Numbered from the stretch's first letter, positions 23,546 to 33,583 are shown. The stretch: DNA of 42,815 bases from Thiotrichaceae bacterium (GCA_015490895.1 WFWY01000051.1:1-42815), one strand, 5' to 3'. Numbers and translations are program-made. Notes: generated by a model not told the origin, from the sequence alone.

Positions 23546-25234
23546 TTACTTCAAGAAATCCAGCAATGCCTGATACTTCGGCGAGGTTCGCTGCCCTACA
23601 TGTTCCAGCATGCTGAAAAAGTTTCGGGGGTCGGTTTCACCAATACCATAAAAATGCACCATGAGCTGCCCACCTTCCCTGCGCCATGCCTGAAGATAGC
23701 GCTGATACGCTGTCCGCATACGGGGATCACGATTGGCACGCATAAACATGTTCAGCAAACGGGGATCCTTGATGGTATGAGGGGGATCAACCCTCAGCAG
23801 ATGCTGCCCGCCTTCATAGGCAATCAGGGGCAAACCGTATTCCCTGGCCAGGGCCACATTCGGCTTGATACGTACTTGTACTGCTCGCTCTATGGCACCT
23901 CCAGGGTACTGATCCTTGATCAGGCCTCCCTGCAAAATTTCCTTAAAGATACTGTTCATGCCGCCGTCACCCTGATTAACCCAGGCGTTAACGATACCCC
24001 GGTTTTCAATTCGGGCAATATAATCCCCGAAATAAGGACCAACGGCAAAAGCATCCGCTTTACGCCCACACTCACCTTTTTTCCATAGCGGGCAATCCAG
24101 CAACTCCCGACCAAAGCGCTGTGATGAGGCATAAGTAGACAGGACACAAACTACCCGGTTCTGCTGGTTGCCAAAGCTTCGTTTCCAGATATCACACATT
24201 TCCGTACTGCGTTTTCCATACCAGTTAATAGCCAGAAGCAATTTTTTCATGCCTGGATTCATCTTGGGATAGGCACGCGGCCACAGTAGGCGTGCTTGTG
24301 CTGAAGCATAGTGTGTCGCTGTATAGAGTCCATTCCAGACTTCATTTGAAAGTTCAATATACACTTTCTGACGGGGGTTTAAACGTGCCTTTACCAGATT
24401 GGCAAAATTCTGGATATAAGCATCGTTGGCTTTATGCGGAATATTAAACCATGGGGCCGAGCGTGTCTGGTTAGCCAGGTCAACCATCGTTTCGATCGGT
24501 ACTCCCTTGAGATCAGTATAATGTGCACTGGTCGGCTTTGCGCGTGTATTCCAGTTCACTTCCTGCTGATAAACCGTTTGCATCCAGGGCATAAAACGTA
24601 GTACATGAAACGGCGCGACCTTGTTAATATACCGGGGGTTAAAAACCCGTGACTGATAGGACAACTCATATTCTTTGGGGATCACCCGAATGTTACGAAT
24701 ATAATTGCGAGGATTGGTTTTGGTAATATGCAGTCTGAGATTGCGTTTGGGAGAGTTCAGATGAAAATCAATGCGCCCCGGCCTGCTCTGATTAATGGTA
24801 ACATCACCGCGAACAGCTATCTCGCCCTGGCCTTCATAAAGCACGACATAAGCACCCGTTGGAAACGTATCCGGCAATGTCCACAAACTGCTCACTGAGG
24901 TATAAATTTCCGGAGCATTTCTGCCTGGCAGGGATCGTACCCAGCCATTCGCATCCAGATTGACCTTGTCTTTTTCTTTCGTATTAAACGAGTTTTTACG
25001 GGTACAGCCGGGATCTATCGGCCGGTTGTGCTGCCAGTCAAACTCACACGAAGTAACCCACCCGGTTGATATTTTGAAAAGATCAACGAAAGGAATGGAG
25101 GAACCGAACTTTTGTGGTGGGCTGACATTAATCCCTACCTTGTCTGCTGCCAGAACACTACTTACAACGCCACTACCTGATAGTGCCAGTATCATGACCA
25201 GCAACCATCCAAATCCTTTTTTTCCACTATTCAT
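23546..25234 (-). CDS. Putative secreted glycoside hydrolase (clan GH-A-like)
   Basis: This protein has 562 residues from the preferred ATG; a GTG start eight codons earlier is possible. A Sec signal peptide is clear: basic NSGKKGF, hydrophobic core WLLVMILALSG, and VLAADK cleavage region. An N-terminal beta-rich part (to about residue 190) precedes a likely TIM-barrel region. That region contains VYIELSNEVWNGLY, an N-E pair like the acid/base of clan GH-A, and LIAYEGGQHLL, whose Glu could be the nucleophile. Several Cys may form disulfides. The substrate is unknown; a polysaccharide such as a cellulose-like or matrix glycan is possible. It stands alone between the DUF1800 pair and secF. Confidence 0.78.
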   Translation of the reverse strand: MNSGKKGFGWLLVMILALSGSGVVSSVLAADKVGINVSPPQKFGSSIPFVDLFKISTGWVTSCEFDWQHNRPIDPGCTRKNSFNTKEKDKVNLDANGWVRSLPGRNAPEIYTSVSSLWTLPDTFPTGAYVVLYEGQGEIAVRGDVTINQSRPGRIDFHLNSPKRNLRLHITKTNPRNYIRNIRVIPKEYELSYQSRVFNPRYINKVAPFHVLRFMPWMQTVYQQEVNWNTRAKPTSAHYTDLKGVPIETMVDLANQTRSAPWFNIPHKANDAYIQNFANLVKARLNPRQKVYIELSNEVWNGLYTATHYASAQARLLWPRAYPKMNPGMKKLLLAINWYGKRSTEMCDIWKRSFGNQQNRVVCVLSTYASSQRFGRELLDCPLWKKGECGRKADAFAVGPYFGDYIARIENRGIVNAWVNQGDGGMNSIFKEILQGGLIKDQYPGGAIERAVQVRIKPNVALAREYGLPLIAYEGGQHLLRVDPPHTIKDPRLLNMFMRANRDPRMRTAYQRYLQAWRREGGQLMVHFYGIGETDPRNFFSMLEHVGQRTSPKYQALLDFLK

Positions 25235-25316
25235 ATACTTCACTCGGTCAGTTATCACCGCTTCTGGCTTAAACCCTTAAACTTCAGCAACGGCTGTTGT
25301 ACTGCCTGATAACGTG

Positions 25317-26276
25317 TTATGGCATATCAGACAACTCATCTGCCTCATCTTTTTCAGGAGGCATGAGCGATTCTTTGGTAATACCCATCAGTAGCAATGA
25401 AGAGCTGGCTACATAAATAGACGAGTAGGTACCAACAATCACACCCACAATCATTGCCAGTGCAAACGCATGAACGGATTCACCACCAATGAGGAAAAGT
25501 GCCACCAATACGATTAAAGTCGTCAAGGAGGTCACAAGGGTTCGACTTAATGTCATATTCACCGCTGTATTCACCACCTGCTCCGGTTCGCGTTTTCGTA
25601 ACACTTTGAAATTTTCACGTATCCTGTCAAATACTACAATCGTATCATTCAGGGAATAACCGATTATAGCCAAAATTGCCGCTAATACCGTTAAATCGAA
25701 TTCAACCCGGGTAACAGAGAAAAAGCCCAGGGTAATCACAACATCATGAACCAGGGCAATGACCGCACCCACCGAGAACCGAAACTCAAACCGCAAGGCG
25801 ACATAAATCAGGATCCCCACCAGGGCGTACAACATGGCAAGCCCACCCTGCTCGCGTAATTCCTCACCAATTTGCGGGCCGACAAATTCCACCCTGTCCA
25901 TTCTGACGCCGGGTTTGTTATCCTGCAATATTTTCAGCACACTGTTACTTAACTGGGCGTTCACATCCAGCTCACCTGCCTTGAGGTCTGTCTTTGCCTT
26001 TTGCGGTGCCATTCTCAGCAGAATTTTCTCAACCCCGCCAAAATGTTGCACGGTTAAATCTTCATACCCCTGATCCAGCAAGGTCTGTTTCACTTCTGTC
26101 GGCTCCACTGCACTGGGGTACGTCAGTTCCATCACCGTACCACCCGTAAAATCGACACCCAGCTCCAGACCTCTAAAGATGAGCGAGGCAATGGAGACCA
26201 GCAATAATACTGCGGAAAAAACCAGGGCAATTCTTCCGGCACTCATAAAGTTGATTTCTGTTATATTCTTTTTCAT
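25317..26276 (-). CDS. secF: Protein translocase subunit SecF
   Basis: This 319-residue inner-membrane RND-like subunit assists SecYEG using the proton-motive force. The N-terminal helix (residues 12-32) is followed by ELGVDFTGGTVMELTY (the SecF signature), a small periplasmic P1 domain, then five helices including AILAIIGYSLNDTIVVFDRIREN, the conserved SecD/F motif. Length is normal. It is 47 bases downstream of secD. Confidence 0.97.
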   Translation of the reverse strand: MKKNITEINFMSAGRIALVFSAVLLLVSIASLIFRGLELGVDFTGGTVMELTYPSAVEPTEVKQTLLDQGYEDLTVQHFGGVEKILLRMAPQKAKTDLKAGELDVNAQLSNSVLKILQDNKPGVRMDRVEFVGPQIGEELREQGGLAMLYALVGILIYVALRFEFRFSVGAVIALVHDVVITLGFFSVTRVEFDLTVLAAILAIIGYSLNDTIVVFDRIRENFKVLRKREPEQVVNTAVNMTLSRTLVTSLTTLIVLVALFLIGGESVHAFALAMIVGVIVGTYSSIYVASSSLLLMGITKESLMPPEKDEADELSDMP

Positions 26277-26323
26277 TCGCTATCTCTATAAATTCTCTGT
26301 ACTCACATGAATGACAATACTGT

Positions 26324-28189
26324 TCAAATCGCCAGTTTTTTCAGTTTCCGCTTGCCATAGATCAGGTTAACAACAGCCCGGGTTCCCATAATGGCGGTAA
26401 ACATGGACGACAAGATACCGATAACCAGGGTAATCGCAAAACCTTTGATCGGCCCGGTACCAAAGGCATATAACACTGTCGCTGCAATCAGGGTGGTAAT
26501 ATTGGCATCGGCAATCGTAGAAAGTGCTTTCTCATAACCCGAATTAATCGCGGCATGGGGCGTCAGGCCATTACGCAGCTCTTCCTTGATCCGTTCATAA
26601 ATCAGCACATTGGCATCCACTGCCATACCCACGGTCAGCACGATACCCGCAATCCCCGGCAACGTCAGTGTTGCCTGCAGCATGGATAATACCGCGACAA
26701 TCAAAACCAGATTCAAAGCCAGTGCCAGGTTGGCAATCAGGCCAAAGACCTTGTAATAAACCGCCATGAAGACCAGCACCAGCACAAACCCCAGCATCAC
26801 AGATTTAAACCCGGCATCTATATTCGCCTGTCCCAGGCTAGGGCCTACGGTGCGCTCTTCAACAATATACACCGGGGCGGCTAATGCACCAGCGCGTAGT
26901 AACAGGGCCAGGTTATGTGCTTCCTGTGGGGAATCCAGCCCTGTAGTCTGAAAGCTGGCTCCGAAAGGCTCAAGAATACTCGCTACATTGATGACTTTCT
27001 TGCGTACCTCTTTTTTCTTCTTGATCTCGCCAGAGTCTGAGACAACCCGCTTTATTTTGGTTTCAATAAAAACCACACCCATGGGCTGACCAACATTCTG
27101 TGAGGTAAATTCCAGCATGCGTTTGGCACCCTTACCATCCAGACGTAAAGAAACCGAAGGGCTATTTGACCTGGAGTCAAAGCCAGCGGCTGCACTGGTA
27201 ATCTGGTCACCTGCGATAATGACCTGGCGGTGCAGCAGAACCGGGTTTCCTTCCGTATCCTCGTATAGCACCATACCACGTGGAATATTTCCGCTGCTTT
27301 TTGCCTGAAACGCAGAGTGCTCGGTATCCACCTTGCGGTATTCCAGTGTCGCCGTCGCACCAAGAATCTCCTTGGCACGTGCGGTATCCTGAATGCCGGG
27401 CAGTTGTACAATAATACGCTCCAGCCCTTGTTGCTGGATAATCGGCTCGGACACACCCAGCTCATTGGTACGATTACGCAAGGTCGTAATATTTTGTTTT
27501 AACGCAAAGCGTTTCTTCTCCTGGATGGTTTTTTCATTGATCTTTACCACCAAAATGACACCTTTGGCACCCTTCCTCTCGGAGAAATCAAGCTCACCCG
27601 GATTGTTTTTGGCAATCTCTGCACGGCCTTTTTGCAGCGAAGCCTCATCTTTAAAAACAACTTCCAGGTAATCTCCCTTTTCCAGCACGCCCTGATAACG
27701 AATATTTTTGCTTCTTAACGTCGTCCGGATACTGTCTTTATAATTGGTAATGGCTTTCTTGATGGCAGCTTCCATGTCCACCTCCATCAGAAAGTGAACA
27801 CCACCGCGCAAGTCCAGCCCCATATACATGGGCTTGGCATTCAGTGCCCGTAACCAGCCAGGCGTTGTCGGTGCCAGGTTCAAAGCGGTAATATACTTAT
27901 CCTCATCCAGTGTTTCACGCAGCTTTTTTGCCGCGACCAGCTGCGAGTCTGAATCCGGAAAACGCACCAGTATCCTGTCCCCTTCCAGTTTGATGCTTTT
28001 ACTGGGAATCGCCCGTTTGGACAGGGTTGATTTCACAGTCTCAAGCACTTGCTCGGAGACAACATGCTTGCCCGTTGCTGTAATCTGGATAGCATGATCA
28101 GAAGGAAAGAGGATAGGGGAAGCATAAATAAGTCCCATCAAGGCAACAAAGCCAATCAAGAGATACTTCCAGAGAGGATAACGGTTCAT
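26324..28189 (-). CDS. secD: Protein translocase subunit SecD
   Basis: This 621-residue inner-membrane partner of SecF has one N-terminal helix, then MYMGLDLRGGVHFLMEVD (the family's D-L-R-G-G motif) opening the large periplasmic domain. A C-terminal five-helix bundle carries GIVLTVGMAVDANVLIYERIKEE. Length is typical of the gammaproteobacterial type. It is transcribed toward secF. Upstream, a 160-bp mobile element separates it from yajC. Confidence 0.97.
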   Translation of the reverse strand: MNRYPLWKYLLIGFVALMGLIYASPILFPSDHAIQITATGKHVVSEQVLETVKSTLSKRAIPSKSIKLEGDRILVRFPDSDSQLVAAKKLRETLDEDKYITALNLAPTTPGWLRALNAKPMYMGLDLRGGVHFLMEVDMEAAIKKAITNYKDSIRTTLRSKNIRYQGVLEKGDYLEVVFKDEASLQKGRAEIAKNNPGELDFSERKGAKGVILVVKINEKTIQEKKRFALKQNITTLRNRTNELGVSEPIIQQQGLERIIVQLPGIQDTARAKEILGATATLEYRKVDTEHSAFQAKSSGNIPRGMVLYEDTEGNPVLLHRQVIIAGDQITSAAAGFDSRSNSPSVSLRLDGKGAKRMLEFTSQNVGQPMGVVFIETKIKRVVSDSGEIKKKKEVRKKVINVASILEPFGASFQTTGLDSPQEAHNLALLLRAGALAAPVYIVEERTVGPSLGQANIDAGFKSVMLGFVLVLVFMAVYYKVFGLIANLALALNLVLIVAVLSMLQATLTLPGIAGIVLTVGMAVDANVLIYERIKEELRNGLTPHAAINSGYEKALSTIADANITTLIAATVLYAFGTGPIKGFAITLVIGILSSMFTAIMGTRAVVNLIYGKRKLKKLAI

Positions 28190-28294
28190 ACATTACTTAC
28201 CAAAAAACGTACCAAAAAATAGTGCCTGCCAGATGACCATCCCGACCTGGCAGATTCAGCCCCATACATAAAAAAACAAGCACGTGTACTTTAA

Positions 28295-28454
28295 GGAGGC
28301 TCTGATTAAGTCTGAGTGGAATTTCTCGAATGATAGAATTGTTCAGTTTTTGCTTAAAAATGGAGCTAATAGTCACTCTATTAGGGAGATTTTTAAGCAA
28401 AAAACTGACGGATTTTATCTCACAGGAAATTGACCGGACTTAATCAGAGTCTCC
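28295..28454. repeat. Hybrid (type A / type B) miniature inverted-repeat element between yajC and secD
   Basis: This 160-bp copy follows TTAA and ends GAGTCTCC followed by TAAA, so the duplication is imperfect. The left two thirds match type A copies (173-332). The right third, read in reverse complement (AAGTCCGGTCAATTTCCTGT and on), matches the left end of the type B copy at 33425. It is therefore a mosaic with one end of each type. Confidence 0.85.
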
Positions 28455-28486
28455 TAAATACAATACAAGGTTAAATTCAGGGAGAC

Positions 28487-28816
28487 TTATAAACTTTTCA
28501 TGGTTCCTTTAGGCATGACATTAGCAATCGCATGCTTTTGTATTTTCATGGAATTGCCTTCAGAAACCTTAATTTCAATAAAATTCTCACCCATATTGGT
28601 GACTTTCCCGAGAATGCCACCACTGGTGACAATTTCATCCCCCTTGGACAAATCAGCCAGCAAGGCGGCATGTTCTTTCGCGCGTTTCTGCTGGGGACGG
28701 ATGATCATAAAATACATGATGGCAAAAAAGATAGCCACCATAAAAACAAGCTGCAACGGATCACCACCGCCCTGCGGCGCACCCTCTGCATAAGCATTCG
28801 AAATAAATAATCCCAT
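28487..28816 (-). CDS. yajC: Sec translocase accessory protein YajC
   Basis: This 109-residue protein has a short N-terminus (MGLFISNAYAEGAPQGGG), one transmembrane helix (LQLVFMVAIFFAIMYFMII) and the conserved RPQQKRAKEH followed by a beta-rich tail (GDEIVTSGGILGKVTNMGENFIEI). It belongs to the SecDF-YajC complex. In many gammaproteobacteria tgt precedes yajC; here epmA is upstream on the same strand, and a mobile element lies between yajC and secD. Confidence 0.96.
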   Translation of the reverse strand: MGLFISNAYAEGAPQGGGDPLQLVFMVAIFFAIMYFMIIRPQQKRAKEHAALLADLSKGDEIVTSGGILGKVTNMGENFIEIKVSEGNSMKIQKHAIANVMPKGTMKSL

Positions 28817-28883
28817 GTCTTTCTCCTTAACTGTCCCTGATCATTAATTTATTCAAGAGGCCAGGAGCCTCTCCGGCAACGCA

Positions 28884-29810
28884 TTATGCCACCGTCCAGG
28901 AAAAACTGATAACTTCTTGTAATTTCTTTTTGCCTAACACACACATCAACAAACGATCCAGTCCAACAGCCACTCCGGCACAGCGGGGCAAACCCTGTTG
29001 CATGGCCTGCAAAAAACGTTCGTCTGGCGGCACCTCCGGCAGCTGGCGCTGCTGCCTTATGCGCTGGTCTGTATACAGAACCTCGGCATTCAGGGCAGCA
29101 TCGGTTTGCTCCTGATAACCATTACCCAGCTCAACCTGCCCCAGATACACCTCAAATCGCTGCGCGACCGGAATATCCTCATCACTTAAACAGGCCAGTG
29201 CCTTTTGCTCGGCAGGATAATCAAAAACAAAAGTCAGGCGATCAACCGCAAAGCCTGGCTCAATACAATGTGTCATCAGCACATCCAGCTTTTCCGAGCG
29301 ACTGAGTTCACCCACCACATCCAGTTGCTGCTGCGCCATACATGCGGAAAGCACCACATCCCTGGCACTATGAGGATCAATATCCAGGACTTCAAGGAAA
29401 AGCTGCCGATAACTGACGAAACGGCTAGCCGCCAGCGTGGGCAATAACAGCAACATCAGCGCCTCAACTTCCCGCATTAGCGCATGGTAGTCAAACCCCA
29501 GCCGATACCACTCCAGCATGGTAAATTCTGGCTGATGATAGCGACCCAGCTCGCCCGCCCGCCAGACCTTGCATATTTGATAGATATCCCCAGCACCCGC
29601 TACCAGCAGACGCTTCATGGCATATTCAGGTGATGTATGCAGGTAACGCAGGCCTTCAGAATCAGCAACCTGAAAGGACTGAATGGAGGGATCCGTATTA
29701 CCCGATGATGACAAGGCTGGCGTTTCCACTTCCAGCACCTTGCGCTGATCAAAAAAAGCCCGTACAGCCTGCAATAATCGCGCCCTTTCCTGTAATACTG
29801 TCACATCCAT
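28884..29810 (-). CDS. epmA: EF-P beta-lysylation ligase EpmA (PoxA/GenX)
   Basis: This 308-residue class II lysyl-tRNA-synthetase-like enzyme lacks the anticodon-binding domain and attaches (R)-beta-lysine to EF-P. Motifs seen: VETPALSSSGNTDP, motif 2 YQICKVWRAGELGRYHQPEFTM (split here as family identification), QVELGNGYQE and motif 3 GVAVGLDRLLM. The ATG giving MDVTVLQERARLL is preferred because it matches usual length; a start 27 codons earlier adds an atypical basic leader. It lies 109 bases downstream of efp on the same strand. Confidence 0.95.
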   Translation of the reverse strand: MDVTVLQERARLLQAVRAFFDQRKVLEVETPALSSSGNTDPSIQSFQVADSEGLRYLHTSPEYAMKRLLVAGAGDIYQICKVWRAGELGRYHQPEFTMLEWYRLGFDYHALMREVEALMLLLLPTLAASRFVSYRQLFLEVLDIDPHSARDVVLSACMAQQQLDVVGELSRSEKLDVLMTHCIEPGFAVDRLTFVFDYPAEQKALACLSDEDIPVAQRFEVYLGQVELGNGYQEQTDAALNAEVLYTDQRIRQQRQLPEVPPDERFLQAMQQGLPRCAGVAVGLDRLLMCVLGKKKLQEVISFSWTVA

Positions 29811-29919
29811 TGTCACTCTATTATCGCTTTTGCAGCCGCTACCCGGCCATTGACGATGCACTGAGCCCCTGTTGCTCTTTATATCCTTCACCCCTATCCT
29901 TACCTGCCGGGATAAAGAA

Positions 29920-30489
29920 TCAGGACTTCACCCGAGACACATATTCACCCGTCCGGGTATCAATTTTAAGTACCTCGCCTTCTTCCACAAACAGGGGGAC
30001 TTTAATCGTTGCCCCGGTTTCTGTCGTAGCCGGTTTCGTGCCACCCTGTGCCGTATCACCCCGCACCCCGGGATCACACTGGGTCACTGCCAACTCAACA
30101 AAATTGGGCGGTGTCACCAGCAGGGGGACTTCATTCCATAACGTGACCGTAACGGTATCACCATCTTTTAGCCAGAACCTGGCATCCGCGACTGCGGTAG
30201 CATCCGCCGCCACCTGCTCATAGGACTCAGCATCCATAAAGTGCCAGAACTCACCATCGGTATATAAATACTGCAAATCTTTTTCCACCACATCTGCCGC
30301 TTCCACACTCTCGCCAGACTTGAAGGTTTTATCAATCACCTTGCCCGTTTTAAGATTGCGAATCTTGACACGGTTAAACGCCTGCCCCTTGCCCGGTTTA
30401 ACAAATTCGTTAACGATGATATTGCAAGGATCACCATTTAGAATAATTTTCAGTCCACTCTTAAATTCATTAGTGTTATAAGTTGCCAT
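29920..30489 (-). CDS. efp: Translation elongation factor P
   Basis: This 189-residue three-domain beta-barrel protein starts [13 protein letters not shown]. It relieves ribosome stalling at polyproline. The modification loop VKPGKGQAF has Lys34 as target of EpmA/EpmB. The C-terminal domain ends [12 protein letters not shown] with the typical [18 protein letters not shown] segment. A start four codons earlier is possible but weaker. It diverges from epmB with only 28 bases between starts. Confidence 0.97.
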   Translation of the reverse strand: MATYNTNEFKSGLKIILNGDPCNIIVNEFVKPGKGQAFNRVKIRNLKTGKVIDKTFKSGESVEAADVVEKDLQYLYTDGEFWHFMDAESYEQVAADATAVADARFWLKDGDTVTVTLWNEVPLLVTPPNFVELAVTQCDPGVRGDTAQGGTKPATTETGATIKVPLFVEEGEVLKIDTRTGEYVSRVKS

Positions 30490-30517
30490 GTTTTTTCCCA
30501 AATCGAATGTGTGCCCT

Positions 30518-31558
30518 ATGATAACCGGAAACCTGCCTGAAAATCAGTCCCTAAAAAACAAAAATACAGGCAAAACAAAACAGCCGGTATGGCAAACCCT
30601 GTTAGCCGAGGCCATTCGCGACCCGGCAGAACTCCTGCAAGCGCTGCAACTGGATCCGGCTGTACTACAACAACGGCCGTTCAATCCACACCATTTTCCG
30701 CTACGGGTACCCTGGGGGTTTGTTAAAAAAATGCAACCGGGTGACTGGGATGACCCGCTGCTGCAACAAGTCCTGCCACTGGCCGCAGAACAACGCCACC
30801 ACTCCGGCTTTCTGCATGACCCCGTCCAGGATCTCCATGCCGTGCATAGCAAGGGTCTGTTGCAAAAATATCAGGGTCGCGCCCTGCTCATCACAACAGG
30901 CGCCTGTGCGATTCATTGCCGGTATTGCTTTCGGCAACACTTCCCCTACTCCGACAACCAGGCCAGCCAGAACGAATGGCAAAACATCATAAACACCCTC
31001 AATGCCGACAACACCATCAATGAAGTGATTTTAAGCGGTGGCGACCCCCTGGCACTGGCAGACAGGCGTCTGGAACAGCTGTGCAAGCATATTACAGCCA
31101 TTCCCCATATTCGCACACTACGACTACACACACGGCTACCACTGGTATTGCCAGAGCGCATTGATACACACTTTCTGCGCTGGTTTACCCCGCTGGCGAT
31201 TCAAAAAGTGGTAGTCATACATGCCAATCACGCCAATGAGCTATGCAACAAGACACACACAGCCTTGCAACACCTGCAACAGGCAGGCTGCATGCTGTTG
31301 AACCAAAGTGTCCTGCTCAAAGGTGTCAACGACTCTGCCACAGCACTCATAACACTCAGCCAGAAGCTGGCAACCAGCCAGGTGCTGCCCTACTATCTGC
31401 ACCTGCTCGACAGGGTACAGGGTGCAGCCCATTTTGAGGTTGACGAGCAGCACGCGTTACAACTCATGCAGGCGCTCCGTGACCAGCTACCAGGCTATCT
31501 CGTACCCCGACTGGTCAGAGAAATTTCTGGCAAACGGTCTAAGACCCCAGTTAACTGA
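30518..31558 (+). CDS. epmB: Lysine 2,3-aminomutase-like EF-P modification enzyme EpmB
   Basis: This 346-residue radical SAM/PLP enzyme converts lysine to (R)-beta-lysine for EF-P. The radical SAM motif is CAIHCRYC (Cys130, Cys134, Cys137), followed by FRQHFPY and the SAM-binding [12 protein letters not shown]. The C-terminal PLP-domain segment [17 protein letters not shown] is present. Start ATG 30518 is chosen; the frame extends upstream into the efp start. All of EF-P, EpmA and EpmB are clustered. No EpmC hydroxylase gene is seen in the window. Confidence 0.95.
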   Translation: MITGNLPENQSLKNKNTGKTKQPVWQTLLAEAIRDPAELLQALQLDPAVLQQRPFNPHHFPLRVPWGFVKKMQPGDWDDPLLQQVLPLAAEQRHHSGFLHDPVQDLHAVHSKGLLQKYQGRALLITTGACAIHCRYCFRQHFPYSDNQASQNEWQNIINTLNADNTINEVILSGGDPLALADRRLEQLCKHITAIPHIRTLRLHTRLPLVLPERIDTHFLRWFTPLAIQKVVVIHANHANELCNKTHTALQHLQQAGCMLLNQSVLLKGVNDSATALITLSQKLATSQVLPYYLHLLDRVQGAAHFEVDEQHALQLMQALRDQLPGYLVPRLVREISGKRSKTPVN

Positions 31559-31655
31559 CCAGCGGGGTATGCTATACTTTACCCGTAGTCCGCACGACAA
31601 AAGACTCACACAATAAGTATAAATAATAATAACAATAAAATGGCAATACGAACTC

Positions 31656-33335
31656 ATGATGAACATTCTATCGCCCAAGGCTGATCTTTCAACACCCCCG
31701 CTCTCGGCAGCCCAGGCTCGCAAATGGGTAAAACTGCTCCCGACCAGCAATTTCGGTGAAATGACCCGTCACCTGTATTTTTGCATGACCGAACTAAACA
31801 ACAGCCAGATACCGGCACAAAAACGGGTAGAAATGGCCGAAATCATTCGCCCCAACACCGAAATGGCGCTAAACAACCTGAAGAAGCACCTCACCGCACG
31901 CTCCTTTCCACTCCCGGAGCGCAGCAAAAAAATCTTTGACCTGAACCAGTCCCTGCTACTGGAAATGGCAGGCTCCTACCAGCTCGCGGCACTGGATATG
32001 CTCACCAAGGGCAATATTAACCAGAAACTGCTACTGCTCTCCATTGGTCGTGCCCTCAATTACATGGGTCGGGTTCTAATCAATACCTACAGCGTCTACA
32101 TCAAGCCCAGGGAAGCACTCTGGCGGGACATACACCACCTGTACCTGCTGGCCTGCGAAAACAATATCGAGCATCAGGTCATCCCCGAAAAAGACCAGAT
32201 CGAATACAGCAGTCAAACCATCGAAGATTACTATAAGCATATCAGCCTGCTGGCTCTGTCACGCCCCAACACCATTCGCCTGGGCGAAGTCTCCCGGCTG
32301 GAACGCTTCTTTCGCAAGGTGCTAAATGATGTCGATATTCACACCGACACCACCAGACCCCAGGGCAAATACGCACATATTGCCATGCTCAACAGTGACG
32401 AAGCCCCCACCCTCATGCCTGTCGCTGAATTACTGCACTCTCCTACCGTACGCCTGTTTGACATGAACAAAATACAGGGCATGCTGGAAGCCTTCGCCAA
32501 AGAAACCGAAGGTGCCAACCTGGGATCCAATGATACCTTCCCCATGCTCAATCACAGCCTCGCCATTCGCCTGATTCAGTCACTCAGCGAGGTCAAAAAC
32601 AGACGTTTCAAGCGTTTCCCCAGAGACGACCAGACGCCGGTTGTCAGCCATTTGAACAACATCGTCAAAGTCATCCGGATAGAACAGCAAAATAATGACG
32701 GCAGCGATGCCTATGATGAAGACGAACTCTACGAAGAAATGCTTTACGGAGAAACCAGCTCCAGCTCCAGCCCCTGGGCTGCAACAGACAGCAAACAGCA
32801 ACTGGAAGAAACCGATATCGAATTGCGAGCCTGGCAAATCCAGAACAGTTGTTCGGAAGGCTACGGCCTGCGCTGGAAAGAAAAAGCCCCTTCCGGCGTC
32901 CGGGTGGGTGAACTCATCGCCATGCAAGACCCTGCTGATGATACCGAAAGGTGGCAAATCGGCACGATTCGCTGGATGGAATACATACACGACAATGGCC
33001 TGCTCGCCGGCATCGAGCTGCTCTCTCCTCGCGCCCTGCCTGTGACCATCAAGCAGGTCACCAACCGCAGCCTGACACAAAAATTGCCCATTGAAGGCCT
33101 CATCCTGCCCCGCATCGAAGGCCTGAAAGAAAAACCCTACCTGGTATTACCAGACTATATGTTCGCCCTCGGTGACATTCTGGAAATGAAACTGGTCAAC
33201 CGCAAGGAAACCGTAGAAATTATCAACATTAATGAAGGCCAGGGCGCCTTTGCCCTGTGTGAATACATTGCAACCGTCTCAACCGAAAAAGAAGAAAACA
33301 ATGACACCTATAATGATATATGGGAAGCCCTGTAG
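31656..33335 (+). CDS. Conserved hypothetical protein, helical N-terminus and possible PilZ-like C-terminus
   Basis: This 559-residue soluble protein has no signal peptide. Residues 1-330 are almost all helical (MTRHLYFCMTELNNSQIPAQ, LLLLSIGRALNYMGRVLINT). A linker follows that is acidic and Ser-rich (about residues 348-385, DEDELYEEMLYGETSSSSS). Residues 390-545 are beta-rich, including CSEGYGLRW, VGELIAMQD, WQIGTIRWMEY and AGIELLSPRALPV. That succession recalls PilZ-type beta barrels, which bind c-di-GMP, but the diagnostic RxxxR motif is not evident where expected. It stands alone downstream of epmB with a short promoter region, and a mobile element follows. I do not assign a function. Confidence 0.85.
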   Translation: MMNILSPKADLSTPPLSAAQARKWVKLLPTSNFGEMTRHLYFCMTELNNSQIPAQKRVEMAEIIRPNTEMALNNLKKHLTARSFPLPERSKKIFDLNQSLLLEMAGSYQLAALDMLTKGNINQKLLLLSIGRALNYMGRVLINTYSVYIKPREALWRDIHHLYLLACENNIEHQVIPEKDQIEYSSQTIEDYYKHISLLALSRPNTIRLGEVSRLERFFRKVLNDVDIHTDTTRPQGKYAHIAMLNSDEAPTLMPVAELLHSPTVRLFDMNKIQGMLEAFAKETEGANLGSNDTFPMLNHSLAIRLIQSLSEVKNRRFKRFPRDDQTPVVSHLNNIVKVIRIEQQNNDGSDAYDEDELYEEMLYGETSSSSSPWAATDSKQQLEETDIELRAWQIQNSCSEGYGLRWKEKAPSGVRVGELIAMQDPADDTERWQIGTIRWMEYIHDNGLLAGIELLSPRALPVTIKQVTNRSLTQKLPIEGLILPRIEGLKEKPYLVLPDYMFALGDILEMKLVNRKETVEIININEGQGAFALCEYIATVSTEKEENNDTYNDIWEAL

Positions 33336-33424
33336 ATAGGAAAGCTGGGCTATTGTTTGAAGTGGAACCAGACCATCACACGGGCAATGTGATTTGCGGA
33401 TAGGCCTTGGTTGGTTACACTTAA

Positions 33425-33583
33425 GGAGCCTCTGATTAAGTCTGGTCGAATCTCCTGTGAGATGAAATTCGTCAGTTTTTTGATAGAAAAGTTAGCAATA
33501 GTCATTCTATGGGTCACTTTTATAGCGAAAAAATGGCGATATTTCAGCCTCAGGAAAACGATTGGGACTTGTTCAGAGTCTCC
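33425..33583. repeat. Type B miniature inverted-repeat element, intact (159 bp)
   Basis: It has ends GGAGCCTCTGATTAAGTC and GACTTGTTCAGAGTCTCC, with perfect TTAA duplications on both sides (33421-33424 and 33584-33587). It is the uninterrupted form of the element broken at 132-399. It fills much of the 379-base gap between the 559-residue gene and the convergent aroC. I see no other feature there. Confidence 0.9.
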
